A stretch of 64,000 bases of DNA. Origin: Paenalcaligenes suwonensis. Lineage in GTDB: Bacteria > Pseudomonadota > Gammaproteobacteria > Burkholderiales > Burkholderiaceae_B. The notes under the pieces are model-generated. The model was not told where the DNA came from and did no database searches. It was given only the letters and a program-made list of their open reading frames with translations. Where the stretch lies: contig NZ_JAANPV010000001.1 in NCBI RefSeq assembly GCF_011290505.1, positions 434,001-498,000 on the forward strand, written 5' to 3'. Position numbers and translations under genes: made by a program. How positions within the stretch are numbered: the first letter of the stretch is position 1; each line of letters opens with the position of its first letter. Shown here one piece after another: positions 25,821 through 36,955 of the stretch.

Positions 25821-26840
25821 ATGAAAGCACAAGTTATACAGTCCCACGGGGGCATTGAACAAATTACATTCGAAGCTAACTGGCCTACTCCTACCGTAGA
25901 AGCCGGGCACGTCATTATTAAAGTGGGGGCGTGTTCACTAAACTATCACGACCTGTTTACCTTACGTGGTATGCCAGGTATTACGGTGCCTATGCCCATC
26001 ATTATGGGTATTGATATGGCTGGCAGCATTTCCGAGGTGGGGGCTGGTGTAGAAGGTTGGAAAGTGGGCGACCGTGTATTAGTAGACCCCTTGGTGTTAA
26101 ACCCTTACCAACTGTTGGGTGAAACGGTAGACGGCGGGTTGGCAGAGTACTGCAAAGTGCCTGCCACGCAACTGATTGCACTACCTGATAGCGTGAGCTA
26201 CGAACAAGCTGCGGCGTTGCCAGTGGCTTACGGTACGGCCTATCGCATGATGGTGACGCGTGGTGGTTTGCCACTAGACGGCAGTGCTAAAGGCAAAAAA
26301 GTGTTTGTGCTGGGTGCGTCCGGTGGTGTGGGTACGTGCTGCGTGCAGCTAGCCAAGCTGAGTGGTGCCGAAGTCATTGTGGCCGCGTCTAGCGACGACA
26401 AACTGGAAAAACTGCGCGAGTTGGGTGCGGATCATGGCATTAATTATAAAGAGCAAGATTTTCTTAAAGGTCTGCATGAACACGTAGGTAAGCCGCGTAT
26501 TAATGGTAGTGGTGGCGTGGACATGATTGTGAACTTCACGGGTGGTGATACGTGGGTGTCGTCTATTAAATCGCTGAAAAAAGGCGGCAAGCTTTTAACA
26601 TGTGGTGCGACGGCGGGTTTCGATCCCAAAACCGATTTGCGCTACATCTGGACCTTTGAACTCACTGTATTGGGTTCAAACGGTTGGATGCGTGAAGACT
26701 TGCATGCGTTATTAGCACTAGTGGAAAAAGGTGATTTAAACCCACCCGTAGATATGCGATATCGCCTAGAAGATACCGCCCAAGCATTTGCTGCACTTGA
26801 AAACCGTTCGGCATTTGGCAAAGTGATTGTGCAACCCTAA
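25821..26840 (+). CDS. MDR-family oxidoreductase without zinc ligands
   Basis: The 339-residue medium-chain dehydrogenase has a Rossmann fold (VFVLGASGGVGTCCVQLAKL near residues 159-178) and a GroES-like N-terminal half. The zinc-enzyme GHE motif is replaced by MGIDMAG, and the four-cysteine structural zinc loop is absent (LNPYQLLGETVDGG instead). It therefore resembles zinc-independent quinone-oxidoreductase or enoyl reductase members that use NAD(P)H. It is in line with the ligase and SDR genes and probably acts on an acyl-CoA or enone intermediate. Confidence 0.88.
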   Translation: MKAQVIQSHGGIEQITFEANWPTPTVEAGHVIIKVGACSLNYHDLFTLRGMPGITVPMPIIMGIDMAGSISEVGAGVEGWKVGDRVLVDPLVLNPYQLLGETVDGGLAEYCKVPATQLIALPDSVSYEQAAALPVAYGTAYRMMVTRGGLPLDGSAKGKKVFVLGASGGVGTCCVQLAKLSGAEVIVAASSDDKLEKLRELGADHGINYKEQDFLKGLHEHVGKPRINGSGGVDMIVNFTGGDTWVSSIKSLKKGGKLLTCGATAGFDPKTDLRYIWTFELTVLGSNGWMREDLHALLALVEKGDLNPPVDMRYRLEDTAQAFAALENRSAFGKVIVQP

Positions 26841-26858
26841 CGACTAAGGAATACGCTC

Positions 26859-27614
26859 ATGGCGCAGCTACAAGGTAAAGTGGCTCTGGTTACTGGAGCC
26901 AGCCAAGGCATTGGCTATCAAATTGCATTACGACTGGCAAAATTGGGGGCTTTTGTATGTGTGCATGCGCACCGTTCAAAAGAGGCTCTGATGCAGTTAG
27001 TCGAGGGCATAGAAGCCGAAGGCGGAAAAGCTGCGCCTATTTTTGCCGATTTATCCCATGAAAAAGGACCATACGATATTCAAGAACAATTTGATAAAAT
27101 TGTGACCGAAGAGTATGGCGAATCAAGATTGGATATCTTGGTTAATAATGCGGGTGTATTGAAACGAGAGCCAATTGAAAGTGTGACGTCAGCGCAGTTT
27201 GATCTGACACTAATGGTGAATTTAAAAGCCCCATTTTTTCTGACACAATGCATGTTGCCCCGTTTGCGCGATCAGGGGCGGATCATCAATATTTCTTCTA
27301 TGGGTACACGCATGGCCTTTCCAGAAATGGCTGTGTATGCACCTGCAAAAGCAGGTTTGGAAGCATTGACGCGCTTATTGGCGGCTCAGCTAGGGCCGCG
27401 AGGCATTACCGTTAATACGGTGGCTCCTGGGTTAACCGAAACAGCCATGAGTCCCATTGATGCGCAAACGGCTGCGCGTGCTATCAGCAGTATTGCGTTA
27501 GGACGCATAGGTGCACCCGGTGACATTGCCGATGTGGTCGCGTTCTTGGCAACCGATGAGGCTAAGTGGATTACCGCACAGCGCATTGAAGTAAGTGGTG
27601 GGCAAAAGATTTGA
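26859..27614 (+). CDS. SDR-family oxidoreductase, FabG-like
   Basis: The 251-residue classical SDR has the cofactor motif TGASQGIGYQ (about 14-23), NNAG, a serine (NISSMGT) and the Tyr-x3-Lys pair in YAPAKAG. The C-terminal half (ITVNTVAPGLTETAM) is standard. It likely interconverts a hydroxy and keto intermediate with NAD(P). It is the last metabolic gene of the cluster, 18 bp after the MDR gene, and is followed by an Lrp-type regulator. Confidence 0.9.
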   Translation: MAQLQGKVALVTGASQGIGYQIALRLAKLGAFVCVHAHRSKEALMQLVEGIEAEGGKAAPIFADLSHEKGPYDIQEQFDKIVTEEYGESRLDILVNNAGVLKREPIESVTSAQFDLTLMVNLKAPFFLTQCMLPRLRDQGRIINISSMGTRMAFPEMAVYAPAKAGLEALTRLLAAQLGPRGITVNTVAPGLTETAMSPIDAQTAARAISSIALGRIGAPGDIADVVAFLATDEAKWITAQRIEVSGGQKI

Positions 27615-27667
27615 GTTAAAACGCAACGTTGCCAATCATTAATATTGATTATTTTAAGGATAGAAAA

Positions 27668-28123
27668 TTGGATATTATTGATAGGCAAATTTTGCAAATA
27701 CTACAAGAGGACGCTGATGTGGCGATTAGCGAAATTGCAGCGCGTGTGGGTTTGTCTAGTACCCCCTGTTGGAAACGTATACAAAAACTAAAAGAAGAAG
27801 GGGTTATTCAGAAAAGAGTAGTACTGTGTGATCCTGAAAAACTAGGCTTAAATACTACGGTTTTTGTCAAAGTTTCCACGAATCACCATAATGAAGAGTG
27901 GATCAAGAAATTTGCCTTATCGGTTCAGGATATTCCTGAAATTGTGGAGGCATATAGAATGAGTGGTGATGTGGATTATCTATTGCGCGTCATCGTAGAC
28001 GATATACAGGGCTACGACGCGGTCTATAAAAAGCTGATCCAAGCTTGTGATTTACACGATGTCAGCTCTAGCTTTGCGATGGAAGTCATCAAATACTCCA
28101 CCGCCTTGCCAGTACACGAGTAA
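27668..28123 (+). CDS. Lrp/AsnC-family transcriptional regulator
   Basis: The protein has about 151 residues. The N-terminal helix-turn-helix begins DIIDRQILQILQEDADVAISE, then LSSTPCWKRIQKLKEEGVI; a C-terminal RAM ligand domain follows (IPEIVEAYRMSGDVDYLLRV). TTG 27668 is preferred because AAGGA lies 7 bp upstream; TTG 27629 is an earlier option. It closes the cluster and probably controls it in response to an amino acid or related small molecule, which hints that the substrate contains or yields one. Confidence 0.9.
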   Translation: MDIIDRQILQILQEDADVAISEIAARVGLSSTPCWKRIQKLKEEGVIQKRVVLCDPEKLGLNTTVFVKVSTNHHNEEWIKKFALSVQDIPEIVEAYRMSGDVDYLLRVIVDDIQGYDAVYKKLIQACDLHDVSSSFAMEVIKYSTALPVHE

Positions 28124-28131
28124 GTAGAGGG

Positions 28132-29748
28132 TTAAGCCGGCTCAATATCGGTGCTGCTTTCTACCACGGCAGGGTTTTCGGTGTACAGGTAGTGGCAGAT
28201 ACGCCAGACATGGTACACGATGCGTTCTAACCAACGCATGGAATCCAAGATATGCAACGCTTGTGCGGAGTCCCTATAGCCGTTCGCGGTTTCAGCCATG
28301 ATCTGCGTACGAGCTTGTTGGCGAAATTGGCCCAGCGCTTCATTTTGTTGGGCGAGTACTTGTAGCCAACCAGGCTCGGCTTGCCCCGATAAGCCACGTA
28401 TGGCGAGTTGCAGCAGGTGGTCCGTACTATTTAACGCTTCTTGCATGATAGCTGGTACGTGTTCTATAGGCGTTAAACGTACATTGACGGTACGGCCATA
28501 GAGCCTCAATAAGTGATCCAGCACATGCATTTGAGCCAAATGCGTAGGTACTAAGGCATCGTGTTCGTCGGTTAAGCGTATGCTGGCAAAAAACTCTTGG
28601 GAGTCATCCAACGCTTTGTGTAGGCGCTGGCGCTCTATAGGGCTTAACGGTGATTCGGTGGGCATGGTGCACAATTGGCGGCCCACAGCAAATAGCTCGT
28701 TCGACAGCAACACTAAGGTTTTGTGCATAGAGCCTAAGGCCAGTTCGGGTACTTGAAGTTGTGAGTCGTCCAACTGGCTAGTTAGGGTGTTTTCTTTTTC
28801 AGGCAGCAGGCGTTCCATTAAGCGCGCAAAGCGTGCGGCATTGGGTAAAAAGATAGCTACGCCTACGGCAATAAATAGGGTGTTGAAAGCTGCTAGCGCC
28901 ACGGCACCCGCTTGCAGATGCATGTAGGTTTGCATAGCGTCGATGAGCCACAGCAGCAAGGGTAGAATCACCAACGCAATTAACCCGCTAGACAGGTTAA
29001 ACAATACGTGGGTGAGCGCAGTGCGTCGGGCAAGAATAGAGCCACCAATGGCCGCTAGCACCCCAGTCATGGTGGTACCGATGGCAGCACCAATTACCAG
29101 AATAGCGGCTTGTTCAAAGCTGATGGCACCTACATCTAATGCGGTTAAGGTGGCCGCTACCATGGCCGCAGACGACTGTAAAATTACCGTCATGACGGTA
29201 CCGATCAGCATAATCAGAATGCGGTGCCACCAGCTATCCGGTTGCAGTGATTCTAAATTCAGCATACTGCTTAAGCCTGTCATACCGGATTGCAGGGTAT
29301 CAATCCCCACAAACAGCATACCGAAGCCAGCCATAGCGATGCCCAAGGCGGGCCAGCGGCCTCGCCCCAGTAGCTTGATAAAAGCACCTATGCCAATTAA
29401 TGGCAGCATATACAGCCCTAGGCTGACTTTTAGGCCAAGGGTCGCAATGATCCACCCCGTACCAGTAGTCCCCAAGCTGGCTCCCATCACCACGCCAATG
29501 GCCTGGGTAAAGCTGATTAACCCCGCACTGACAAAACCGATTAAGGTCACCGTTGTAGCCGTAGAGGATTGCAGCAGGATGGTAATTAACGCACCGGATG
29601 TAAAGGCGCGAAAGGGCGTTCCAGTAAAACGAGCTAAGGCTTGGCGTAAAGAATTCCCGGCAAATGTCGTCAGACCGTCAGTAAGCATGGACATACCGAT
29701 CAGGAACAGACCTATACCGCCTAATAACTGGAAAAGGGTGCTAGTCAT
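28132..29748 (-). CDS. Na/Pi-cotransporter II family protein (NptA/YjbB-like)
   Basis: This 538-residue membrane protein has two inverted repeats with the QSSTATT (about 60-66) and QSSAAMVAATLTA motifs of Na+/phosphate cotransporters, followed by a soluble PhoU-like helical tail (from about residue 330). It moves or exports phosphate across the inner membrane with sodium. It converges with the Lrp gene at an 8-bp gap. Symmetric sequence just upstream of its start (29776-29799) may be regulatory. Confidence 0.92.
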   Translation of the reverse strand: MTSTLFQLLGGIGLFLIGMSMLTDGLTTFAGNSLRQALARFTGTPFRAFTSGALITILLQSSTATTVTLIGFVSAGLISFTQAIGVVMGASLGTTGTGWIIATLGLKVSLGLYMLPLIGIGAFIKLLGRGRWPALGIAMAGFGMLFVGIDTLQSGMTGLSSMLNLESLQPDSWWHRILIMLIGTVMTVILQSSAAMVAATLTALDVGAISFEQAAILVIGAAIGTTMTGVLAAIGGSILARRTALTHVLFNLSSGLIALVILPLLLWLIDAMQTYMHLQAGAVALAAFNTLFIAVGVAIFLPNAARFARLMERLLPEKENTLTSQLDDSQLQVPELALGSMHKTLVLLSNELFAVGRQLCTMPTESPLSPIERQRLHKALDDSQEFFASIRLTDEHDALVPTHLAQMHVLDHLLRLYGRTVNVRLTPIEHVPAIMQEALNSTDHLLQLAIRGLSGQAEPGWLQVLAQQNEALGQFRQQARTQIMAETANGYRDSAQALHILDSMRWLERIVYHVWRICHYLYTENPAVVESSTDIEPA

Positions 29749-29775
29749 GAAAAAGGGAAGGGCAAAAATAAGAAA

Positions 29776-29799
29776 CGGTATGTGGTGATCACTATACCG
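29776..29799. promoter_or_regulatory. Dyad near the NptA-like gene start
   Basis: CGGTAT (29776-29781) and ATACCG (29794-29799) are separated by 12 bp that include the palindrome GTGATCAC (29785-29792). It lies 28 bp upstream of the NptA-like start. No pho-box match was recognised, so this is only an operator candidate. Confidence 0.25.
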
Positions 29800-30002
29800 A
29801 ATATGTGCAATATGGTACGAAGAAAGCCGTGTTGCGGCAAGGTAGCAGCATTATCGGCTGATATAAATAGTAGCGATTAAATTTAGCAACAGACAGAAAA
29901 AAACGGTAGTCTAGATTGTGGTTTATTGAGTAATGCACAGGCGTATTTGTTTCTGCTCAGATATATTTTCCATTTTTTCTTTTTCACTTTTGGGATTCCG
30001 AT

Positions 30003-31649
30003 ATGCATCGTTATAAAGCGGCGCTGATCAGGATGACCATGCTTGGCTTGGGCGCCATAGTTCCTCCTTTGCTCTTTGCCACTTTGTCATGGCAACTCAG
30101 TCTATACAACGAAGAACAGCGGTTGCGTAACGTAGATAATCTAGTGGTGATGCGCGTTGATGACACCTTACGTGCCGCCGAGGATGCGCTAAAAGCGCTG
30201 GCTTCTTATCAGGTAGAACCCTGTTCACCGGCGCATATGGAGCGTATGCGTCAAGTGGCCGTTAATTCTTCAGCAATACAAGAAGTAGCTTACACGTTGC
30301 CAGATGGCCGCAAGTGTGTCTTATGGGGACAAGATAATGTTTTCATGGGGATACAAGATGTTAATTTTGGTACAGATGGCGGGCTGGAGGTCACAGCAGG
30401 TATAGAGCTGAGTGAAGAAGGCGGTGAAAAAGTATTGTTGGTGCGTTATGGGCAATACGAGGCCATGGTGCGTGAATGGCGCTTCATGGATATGTTTTTA
30501 CAGCGTCCCGCTTTTATTGCGCTAGCGACACTCAATGGCTCATTGGTGGCGGCGTCGCCATCGTTCCCGCAGGATGTACTAGCTTATGCATTCAATCCAG
30601 GCCCCCCGTGGCAGGATGGCCGGTATATTTCAGCATTAGAGCAGCATGGTAATTGGTTGGCGTTAGCCTTGGTGCCCAGACAGAGTTTCATTAGCTATTT
30701 ACAAGAACACAAAGACAGCATGATGCCCACCATGCTGATGTTAGCAATGTTGAGTTTGTTGCTCACGTTGTATCTGATGTTAAAACCGCGCTCGTTGACG
30801 GCAGCCTTACGTTTGGCGTTGCGTCGACGTGAGTTAGAGGTGCATTACCAACCTATCATGCACCTAGAAAGTGGCACCTGTGTGGGAGCCGAGGCATTAA
30901 TGCGCTGGAGACGTGACGATGGTGGGTGGATTAGCCCTGAAGAGTTTGTGCCAGCGGCGGAAAAAAGTGGCCAGATCATCGAGTTGACCAACTTATTGGT
31001 GGATCGCGTCGTCGTCGAGGTGGGTGATGCTCTGATTGCCGATAGGCGCTTGCACATTAGCTTGAACTTAAGCTCACACGATGTGCGTAGTGGTCGTATT
31101 TTGCCAGTGATGCGCGAAAGTTTTTTAGAGCAAGGCGTGAAGGCCGAGCAGTTGTGGCTAGAGATTACCGAGCGGGTGAGCATGGATATAGAAGCAGCCC
31201 GAGATACGCTCACTAAGGCTCGCGATGATGGTTTTGTGGTCGCCATTGATGACTTTGGTACGGGCTATTCTAGCCTGCAGTACTTGCAGACGTTACCGGT
31301 GGATGTGCTCAAAATCGATAAGGCATTTATTCGCTCTATAGGCACAGGTGCGGTATCCAGCGCAGTGGTCTTGCACATCATTAAGATGGCGAAGAGTTTA
31401 AAGCTAGTAATGGTGGCCGAGGGCGTAGAAACTCAAGAGCAAGCGGATTACTTACGTGAAAACGGGGTGGATTTCGTACAAGGGTGGTTGTACTCCAAGG
31501 CTTTAAGTTGGTCTGATTTCTTAGCGTTTTACAAAAAGCATCAACCCAAGGGCAATGATACGCCGTGGACTAAAGGCTATGACTACTATCCGCCTAAGCC
31601 TGAGCCCGAGAAGTCGGGCGGGCATTTGCTTGAGGTGACGGGGGAGTAA
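30003..31649 (+). CDS. CSS-motif EAL-domain c-di-GMP phosphodiesterase
   Basis: The 548-residue inner-membrane protein has helix 1 at about 8-30, a periplasmic CSS-type sensor with the conserved pair of cysteines (EPCSPAH and GRKCVLWG), helix 2 at about 243-262 and a cytosolic EAL domain. All catalytic elements are present: EALMRW, NLSSHD, EITERV, DDFGTGYSSL, KIDKAF, VAEGVE and QGWLYSK, so it should hydrolyse c-di-GMP. In relatives the disulfide state of the periplasmic cysteines sets activity. It is a single gene with a 254-bp promoter region. Confidence 0.94.
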   Translation: MHRYKAALIRMTMLGLGAIVPPLLFATLSWQLSLYNEEQRLRNVDNLVVMRVDDTLRAAEDALKALASYQVEPCSPAHMERMRQVAVNSSAIQEVAYTLPDGRKCVLWGQDNVFMGIQDVNFGTDGGLEVTAGIELSEEGGEKVLLVRYGQYEAMVREWRFMDMFLQRPAFIALATLNGSLVAASPSFPQDVLAYAFNPGPPWQDGRYISALEQHGNWLALALVPRQSFISYLQEHKDSMMPTMLMLAMLSLLLTLYLMLKPRSLTAALRLALRRRELEVHYQPIMHLESGTCVGAEALMRWRRDDGGWISPEEFVPAAEKSGQIIELTNLLVDRVVVEVGDALIADRRLHISLNLSSHDVRSGRILPVMRESFLEQGVKAEQLWLEITERVSMDIEAARDTLTKARDDGFVVAIDDFGTGYSSLQYLQTLPVDVLKIDKAFIRSIGTGAVSSAVVLHIIKMAKSLKLVMVAEGVETQEQADYLRENGVDFVQGWLYSKALSWSDFLAFYKKHQPKGNDTPWTKGYDYYPPKPEPEKSGGHLLEVTGE

Positions 31650-31675
31650 GAGGGTCGTATGAAGCCCTGGTTACG

Positions 31676-32827
31676 TTATGCGTTATCGTTTTGGCTAAAT
31701 ACCATGTTGTCGCGATGCATAAGCTCGGATGCCGACATGCTACCCAGAATTTCAGCGATTTTATGGCTGGGGGTGCGTAAGATGCGTCGTGTGTCTGAAC
31801 TGGAATAGTTGATTAAGCCGCGACCATATTCCACGCCATGCTCGTCTACGCAAGCGACTACATCGCCACGTTCAAAGTCGCCTTCGGCATGGATCACACC
31901 AATGGGCAGCAGGCTCTTGTGGCCGTTGGTGAGGGCTTTAATCGCACCTTCGTCTAATGTAACGCGACCACGCACTCGTAGGTGGTTGGCTAGCCAGCGC
32001 TGGCGTGCTGATTTTACCGGCAGCGTAGCACGTAGTTCTGTGCCTATTAGCTCGCCTTGTGCCAGTCTATTCAAGACGTTTTCTTCGCGGCCCGAGGCAA
32101 TAACTGTATGCCCGCCACTGTTGGCTGCTCGTTTAGCAGCCAGAATTTTGGTGAGCATACCGCCTGTACCTACTGAACTACCCGCACCACCGGCCATTTT
32201 TTCCAAAGCAGGGTCACCCGCTTGGGCAACAGAGATGAACTCGGCGTCGGGGTTGCTGCGTGGATCGGCGCTGTACAAGCCTTTCTGGTCGGTAAGAATG
32301 ATCAGTGATTCGGCTTCAATTAAGTTGGTGACTAGGGCACCTAGCGTATCGTTATCACCCAGACGGATTTCATCGGTGACCACGGTATCGTTTTCGTTCA
32401 CGATAGGCACTACACCCAGTGCCAACAGGGTGTAGAGGGTGCTGCGCGCATTTAAATAACGGTGGCGGTCGGCCAAGTCTTCGTGCGTCAGCAAAATCTG
32501 GGCAGTACGGATGCCATGCTTGGCAAAAGCAACCTCATAGGCTTGTATCAGACCCATTTGGCCCACAGCGGCAGCGGCTTGTAGCTCGTGCATGACACTA
32601 GGTCGACGAGTCCAGCCAAGGCGGGCAACGCCTTCGGCAATCGCACCACTGGAAACCAACACCACTTGTTTGCCTTGGTTGTGTAATTCGGCAATTTGGG
32701 CAGACCATTGCGCAACGGCATCGCTATCAATACCGCGACCATTGTTGGTCACCAACGAAGAGCCTACTTTAACAACCAAGCGCTTGGCTTGGGCAATAAC
32801 GGAAGAGTTATCAGACGATACAGACAT
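31676..32827 (-). CDS. proB: Glutamate 5-kinase
   Basis: ProB phosphorylates glutamate in the first step of proline synthesis. The 383-residue protein has an amino-acid kinase domain ([13 protein letters not shown] at the start, [42 protein letters not shown]) and a C-terminal PUA domain (from about residue 285, [10 protein letters not shown]). Length is normal for the PUA-containing form. It follows obgE as in other betaproteobacteria. Confidence 0.96.
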   Translation of the reverse strand: MSVSSDNSSVIAQAKRLVVKVGSSLVTNNGRGIDSDAVAQWSAQIAELHNQGKQVVLVSSGAIAEGVARLGWTRRPSVMHELQAAAAVGQMGLIQAYEVAFAKHGIRTAQILLTHEDLADRHRYLNARSTLYTLLALGVVPIVNENDTVVTDEIRLGDNDTLGALVTNLIEAESLIILTDQKGLYSADPRSNPDAEFISVAQAGDPALEKMAGGAGSSVGTGGMLTKILAAKRAANSGGHTVIASGREENVLNRLAQGELIGTELRATLPVKSARQRWLANHLRVRGRVTLDEGAIKALTNGHKSLLPIGVIHAEGDFERGDVVACVDEHGVEYGRGLINYSSSDTRRILRTPSHKIAEILGSMSASELMHRDNMVFSQNDNA

Positions 32828-32870
32828 GGGGACGCAGCAAATAAAGAAGAAATACTACAGTCAGGACTAA

Positions 32871-32925
32871 ACAGGAATCCTAGCGGATTCCTGTGGATTT
32901 TAGCGTTGAATGACGCGAGAGCGTC
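32871..32925. other. Two stem-loops between obgE and proB
   Basis: ACAGGAATCC (32871-32880) and GGATTCCTGT (32885-32894) form a perfect 10-bp stem with a TAGC loop, and GACGC/GCGTC (32912-32925) forms a small second one. There is no strong T run on either strand, so this may be a partial terminator, a processing site or an mRNA-stability element in the obgE-proB transcript. Confidence 0.45.
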
Positions 32926-32932
32926 GTCTTTA

Positions 32933-34159
<1,227 letters not shown>

Positions 34160-34172
34160 TCAGTAATGCAGC

Positions 34173-34433
34173 TTATTCAGCAGCGATTACGGAAACAGTA
34201 CGTTTGTTCAGAGCACCAGAGATGCTGAACTTGACATGACCATTCACCAAGGAATACAGAGTGTGGTCTTTGCCCATACCTACGTTCACACCGGGGTGGA
34301 ATTCTGTACCGCGCTGGCGAACGATGATAGAACCAGCATTGATGGCTTGGCCACCGTAGATTTTAACGCCCAGTCGTTTCGACTGTGAGTCGCGTCCATT
34401 TCGCGTAGAGCCGCCGCCTTTCTTCTGTGCCAT
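34173..34433 (-). CDS. rpmA: 50S ribosomal protein L27
   Basis: The 86-residue protein starts [23 protein letters not shown], the universal L27 opening that reaches the peptidyl transferase centre, and has the [15 protein letters not shown] segment. It is 45 bp downstream of rplU in the same operon. Confidence 0.98.
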   Translation of the reverse strand: MAQKKGGGSTRNGRDSQSKRLGVKIYGGQAINAGSIIVRQRGTEFHPGVNVGMGKDHTLYSLVNGHVKFSISGALNKRTVSVIAAE

Positions 34434-34478
34434 GTTTTAAACTCCAGTTTAGCCGGAAGTTCCAAAACTGTACGCTAA

Positions 34479-34790
34479 TTAAGCGTTAACAGCTTCGATA
34501 CGAACTTCGGTGTAATTTTGACGGTGACCTTGTGTTTTGCGATAGCCCTTGCGACGGCGCATTTTGAAGATCTTGATTTTTGGGTGACGGCCTTGTGCAA
34601 GAACAGTAGCTTTAACCACGGCACCATCAACAAAAGGAGTACCCACTTTCAGGGACTCACCTTCACCAACGGACAAAACCTGGTCTAGCGAGATTTCTTG
34701 CCCAATGTCTGCCGGTATCTGTTCTATTTTCAATTTTTGGCCAGTAGTAACACGATACTGTTTACCACCGGTTTTTATAACCGCGTACAT
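34479..34790 (-). CDS. rplU: 50S ribosomal protein L21
   Basis: The 103-residue L21 protein begins [20 protein letters not shown] and ends with [21 protein letters not shown], both family-typical. It is the first gene of the rplU-rpmA unit. Its 151-bp leader is A/T-rich; no known leader RNA was recognised. Confidence 0.98.
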   Translation of the reverse strand: MYAVIKTGGKQYRVTTGQKLKIEQIPADIGQEISLDQVLSVGEGESLKVGTPFVDGAVVKATVLAQGRHPKIKIFKMRRRKGYRKTQGHRQNYTEVRIEAVNA

Positions 34791-34912
34791 AGGGAAAATC
34801 CTAAAAATCTGGCGAAAATCGCCAAAATCATAAAAATAAAGTTATTAGCCTTTTAAGCTAAGCCTTTTATTGTAGGGGAAAAACTTAAAATCCGCAATAA
34901 AACAAGCACCTG

Positions 34913-34937
34913 TAGGGCAGCCAAGTAGGCTGCCCTA
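34913..34937 (-). terminator. Stem-loop after argJ, probable terminator
   Basis: TAGGGCAGCC and GGCTGCCCTA form a perfect 10-bp stem with a 5-nt loop starting 4 bp after the argJ stop. The T-rich stretch follows only after about 10 bp, so termination may be weak. Confidence 0.55.
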
Positions 34938-34941
34938 GGGA

Positions 34942-36168
34942 TTAAGAGCGGTAATCAGCGTTAATAGAGACGTAGTCGTGCGAGAAATCGCAGGTGTAAA
35001 CAGTCTCGTTGTGCGTGCCACGGTTTAGCGCGATACGCATCACAATTTCGGCTTCTTGCATGACGCGTTGACCGTCTTCCTCTTGGTAGCTGGCAGCGCG
35101 ACCGCCTTTTTCGGCTACCAACACATCACCCAACCACAGGTTCAAGTTGCTAACGTCTAGGTCTTTAATGCCGGCGTAGCCAATGGCACACAAGATACGG
35201 CCTAAGTTAGGGTCAGAAGCGTAAAACGCCGTTTTAACCAGTGGTGACTGTGCAACAGCGTAGGCCACTTTCAGGGCTTCCGCTTCGTTAGCGGCGCCTT
35301 CAACCTGAATGGTCATGAATTTAGTAGCGCCTTCTGCATCACGCACAATTTTTTGTGCCAGTTCAGCCGCAGCGGCTGTTAGGGCTTGGTACAGCACCGC
35401 GTAGTGTGGGCTAGCTACCGAATCTACCATCACACCGTTTTGGCCTGTGGCCATGATGATGAAGGAGTCGTTGGTAGAGGTATCGCCATCAATAGTGATG
35501 CGGTTGAAAGAGCGGTTCGCAATAGAGCGTGTCATCTCTTTCAGCAACTCAGGGGCAATACCAGCGTCCGTAGCCAAGAAGCCCAGCATGGTCGCCATGT
35601 TTGGCTTGATCATGCCCGCACCTTTGCTGATACCTGTAATGGTAGTCAGGGTGTCGCCCAGCGTGATTTGGCTGGAATGAATTTTTGGTTGTGTGTCGGT
35701 AGTCATGATGCTGTGTGCAGCATCAAACCAGCGGTTTGCACCAAAACTGTCTACGGCAGCAGGCAATGCGGCTACCAGCTTTTCAACCGGCAGGGGCTCC
35801 AAAATCACGCCAGTAGAGAAAGGCAATACTTGGGATGGACGCAGGTCTAGCAATTGCGCTAATTCTTCACACGAGCGGCGAGCATTTTGCAGGCCGCTTT
35901 CGCCTGTGGCAGCGTTGGCGTTACCGGTGTTAATTACCAAGGCGCGGGTGTCGGCGTCAGAGTGCAAATGCGCTTCACTAACTTGTACGGGAGCCGCGCG
36001 AAAACGGTTGGTCGTGAACACACCTGCTACTGAACTGTTAGGAGCAAGACGAAACACGGTAAGGTCCGGACGACCTGATTTATGAATACCAGCAGCGGTA
36101 ATCCCGATTTCAACGCCAGCAACAGCGTGGATATCGGATTCAGCAGGGATTTGCAGATTGACAGCCAT
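34942..36168 (-). CDS. argJ: Bifunctional ornithine acetyltransferase/N-acetylglutamate synthase
   Basis: ArgJ transfers the acetyl group from N-acetylornithine to glutamate in the cyclic arginine pathway. The 408-residue proprotein self-cleaves before the threonine of EGATKFMTI-type sequence; here this is the ITISK[16 protein letters not shown] region preceding, with GNANAATG and DGDTSTNDS as conserved ligand sites. ATG 36168 (MAVNLQIP) is preferred over 36195 because family similarity begins there and an AGGT lies upstream. Confidence 0.95.
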   Translation of the reverse strand: MAVNLQIPAESDIHAVAGVEIGITAAGIHKSGRPDLTVFRLAPNSSVAGVFTTNRFRAAPVQVSEAHLHSDADTRALVINTGNANAATGESGLQNARRSCEELAQLLDLRPSQVLPFSTGVILEPLPVEKLVAALPAAVDSFGANRWFDAAHSIMTTDTQPKIHSSQITLGDTLTTITGISKGAGMIKPNMATMLGFLATDAGIAPELLKEMTRSIANRSFNRITIDGDTSTNDSFIIMATGQNGVMVDSVASPHYAVLYQALTAAAAELAQKIVRDAEGATKFMTIQVEGAANEAEALKVAYAVAQSPLVKTAFYASDPNLGRILCAIGYAGIKDLDVSNLNLWLGDVLVAEKGGRAASYQEEDGQRVMQEAEIVMRIALNRGTHNETVYTCDFSHDYVSINADYRS

Positions 36169-36294
36169 AACACACCTGTAGGTGAGAGAGATCAAAAATA
36201 GGCTTTAATCATACCCGTTTTGGCTATGGTGGTGCAGCTACTGATAAGGGCTTTGTGCGAGTTACGAGTACGTCGTCCGAACAAAGGTAGAGCT

Positions 36295-36825
36295 TTAGTT
36301 TGCCATCTCGGGAATATGGCTAAAAAGACGTGCCATAGTTTTCAGTTCACCCAATTGCTCATAGAGTTTTTGGTGGCTGCTTTTAGACAGCGACGCGAAT
36401 AGCGTACGCACCCATGACTCATGTGCTTGGGATATTTTTTGGTACAGCTTACGACCTTTAGGGGTGAGCTTAATTAACGAGCTGCGGCGGTCGGTGTCCA
36501 GTTTGGTGCGTTCTACCAAACCGTCTTTTTCAAGCTGATCAGCAATGCCGGTGATGTTGCCATTGGTGACCATCATGCGGCGGGAAAGATCGCTCATTTT
36601 CATGCCATCACTTTCGTGCTGTAACTGGGCCATCAAGTCAAAGCGCGGCAGTGTGGTCTGAAACTCGTTGCGCAGGCGGCTACGGATTTCGTTTTCGATA
36701 AAAGTGGTGCAGCTGAGCAGGCGTAGCCAAAGACGTATGTCCTGGTGATCGCTAGAAACCACACGGCTTTCTAGGTCAGGTGCATCAGCTAAGGTCGCAG
36801 TAAAGGGGACATCATGCATATTCAT
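36295..36825 (-). CDS. MarR-family transcriptional regulator
   Basis: This regulator has about 176 residues, with a winged helix-turn-helix in the middle (LPRFDLMAQLQHESDGMKMSDLSRR, VTNGNITGIADQLEKDGLVER, then DTDRRSSLIKLTPKG). ATG 36825 is chosen because GGA lies upstream; 36819 and 36867 are options. It is flanked by argJ and hemL and has no obvious drug-resistance partner. MarR proteins of this type often control aromatic degradation or efflux; the target is unknown. Confidence 0.9.
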   Translation of the reverse strand: MNMHDVPFTATLADAPDLESRVVSSDHQDIRLWLRLLSCTTFIENEIRSRLRNEFQTTLPRFDLMAQLQHESDGMKMSDLSRRMMVTNGNITGIADQLEKDGLVERTKLDTDRRSSLIKLTPKGRKLYQKISQAHESWVRTLFASLSKSSHQKLYEQLGELKTMARLFSHIPEMAN

Positions 36826-36955
36826 GGCGGGATTCCAGAAAGAAGCGCTATATGAATTCAAACCCAATTAAGGGCTCAGACAATGCCTACAATTCTATTG
36901 GTGGGGGGTATCTTTGCCTTGCGAATAATCAAGCTTTTAACATTCCACCGGCCAC

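Noticed and set aside
28943-29788. 281-residue plus-strand frame opposite the NptA-like gene
   Set aside because: It is a mirror of the real minus-strand gene with low-complexity composition and no recognisable domain.
35386-35850. 154-residue plus-strand frame opposite argJ
   Set aside because: Shadow of argJ, with no domain and no supporting context.
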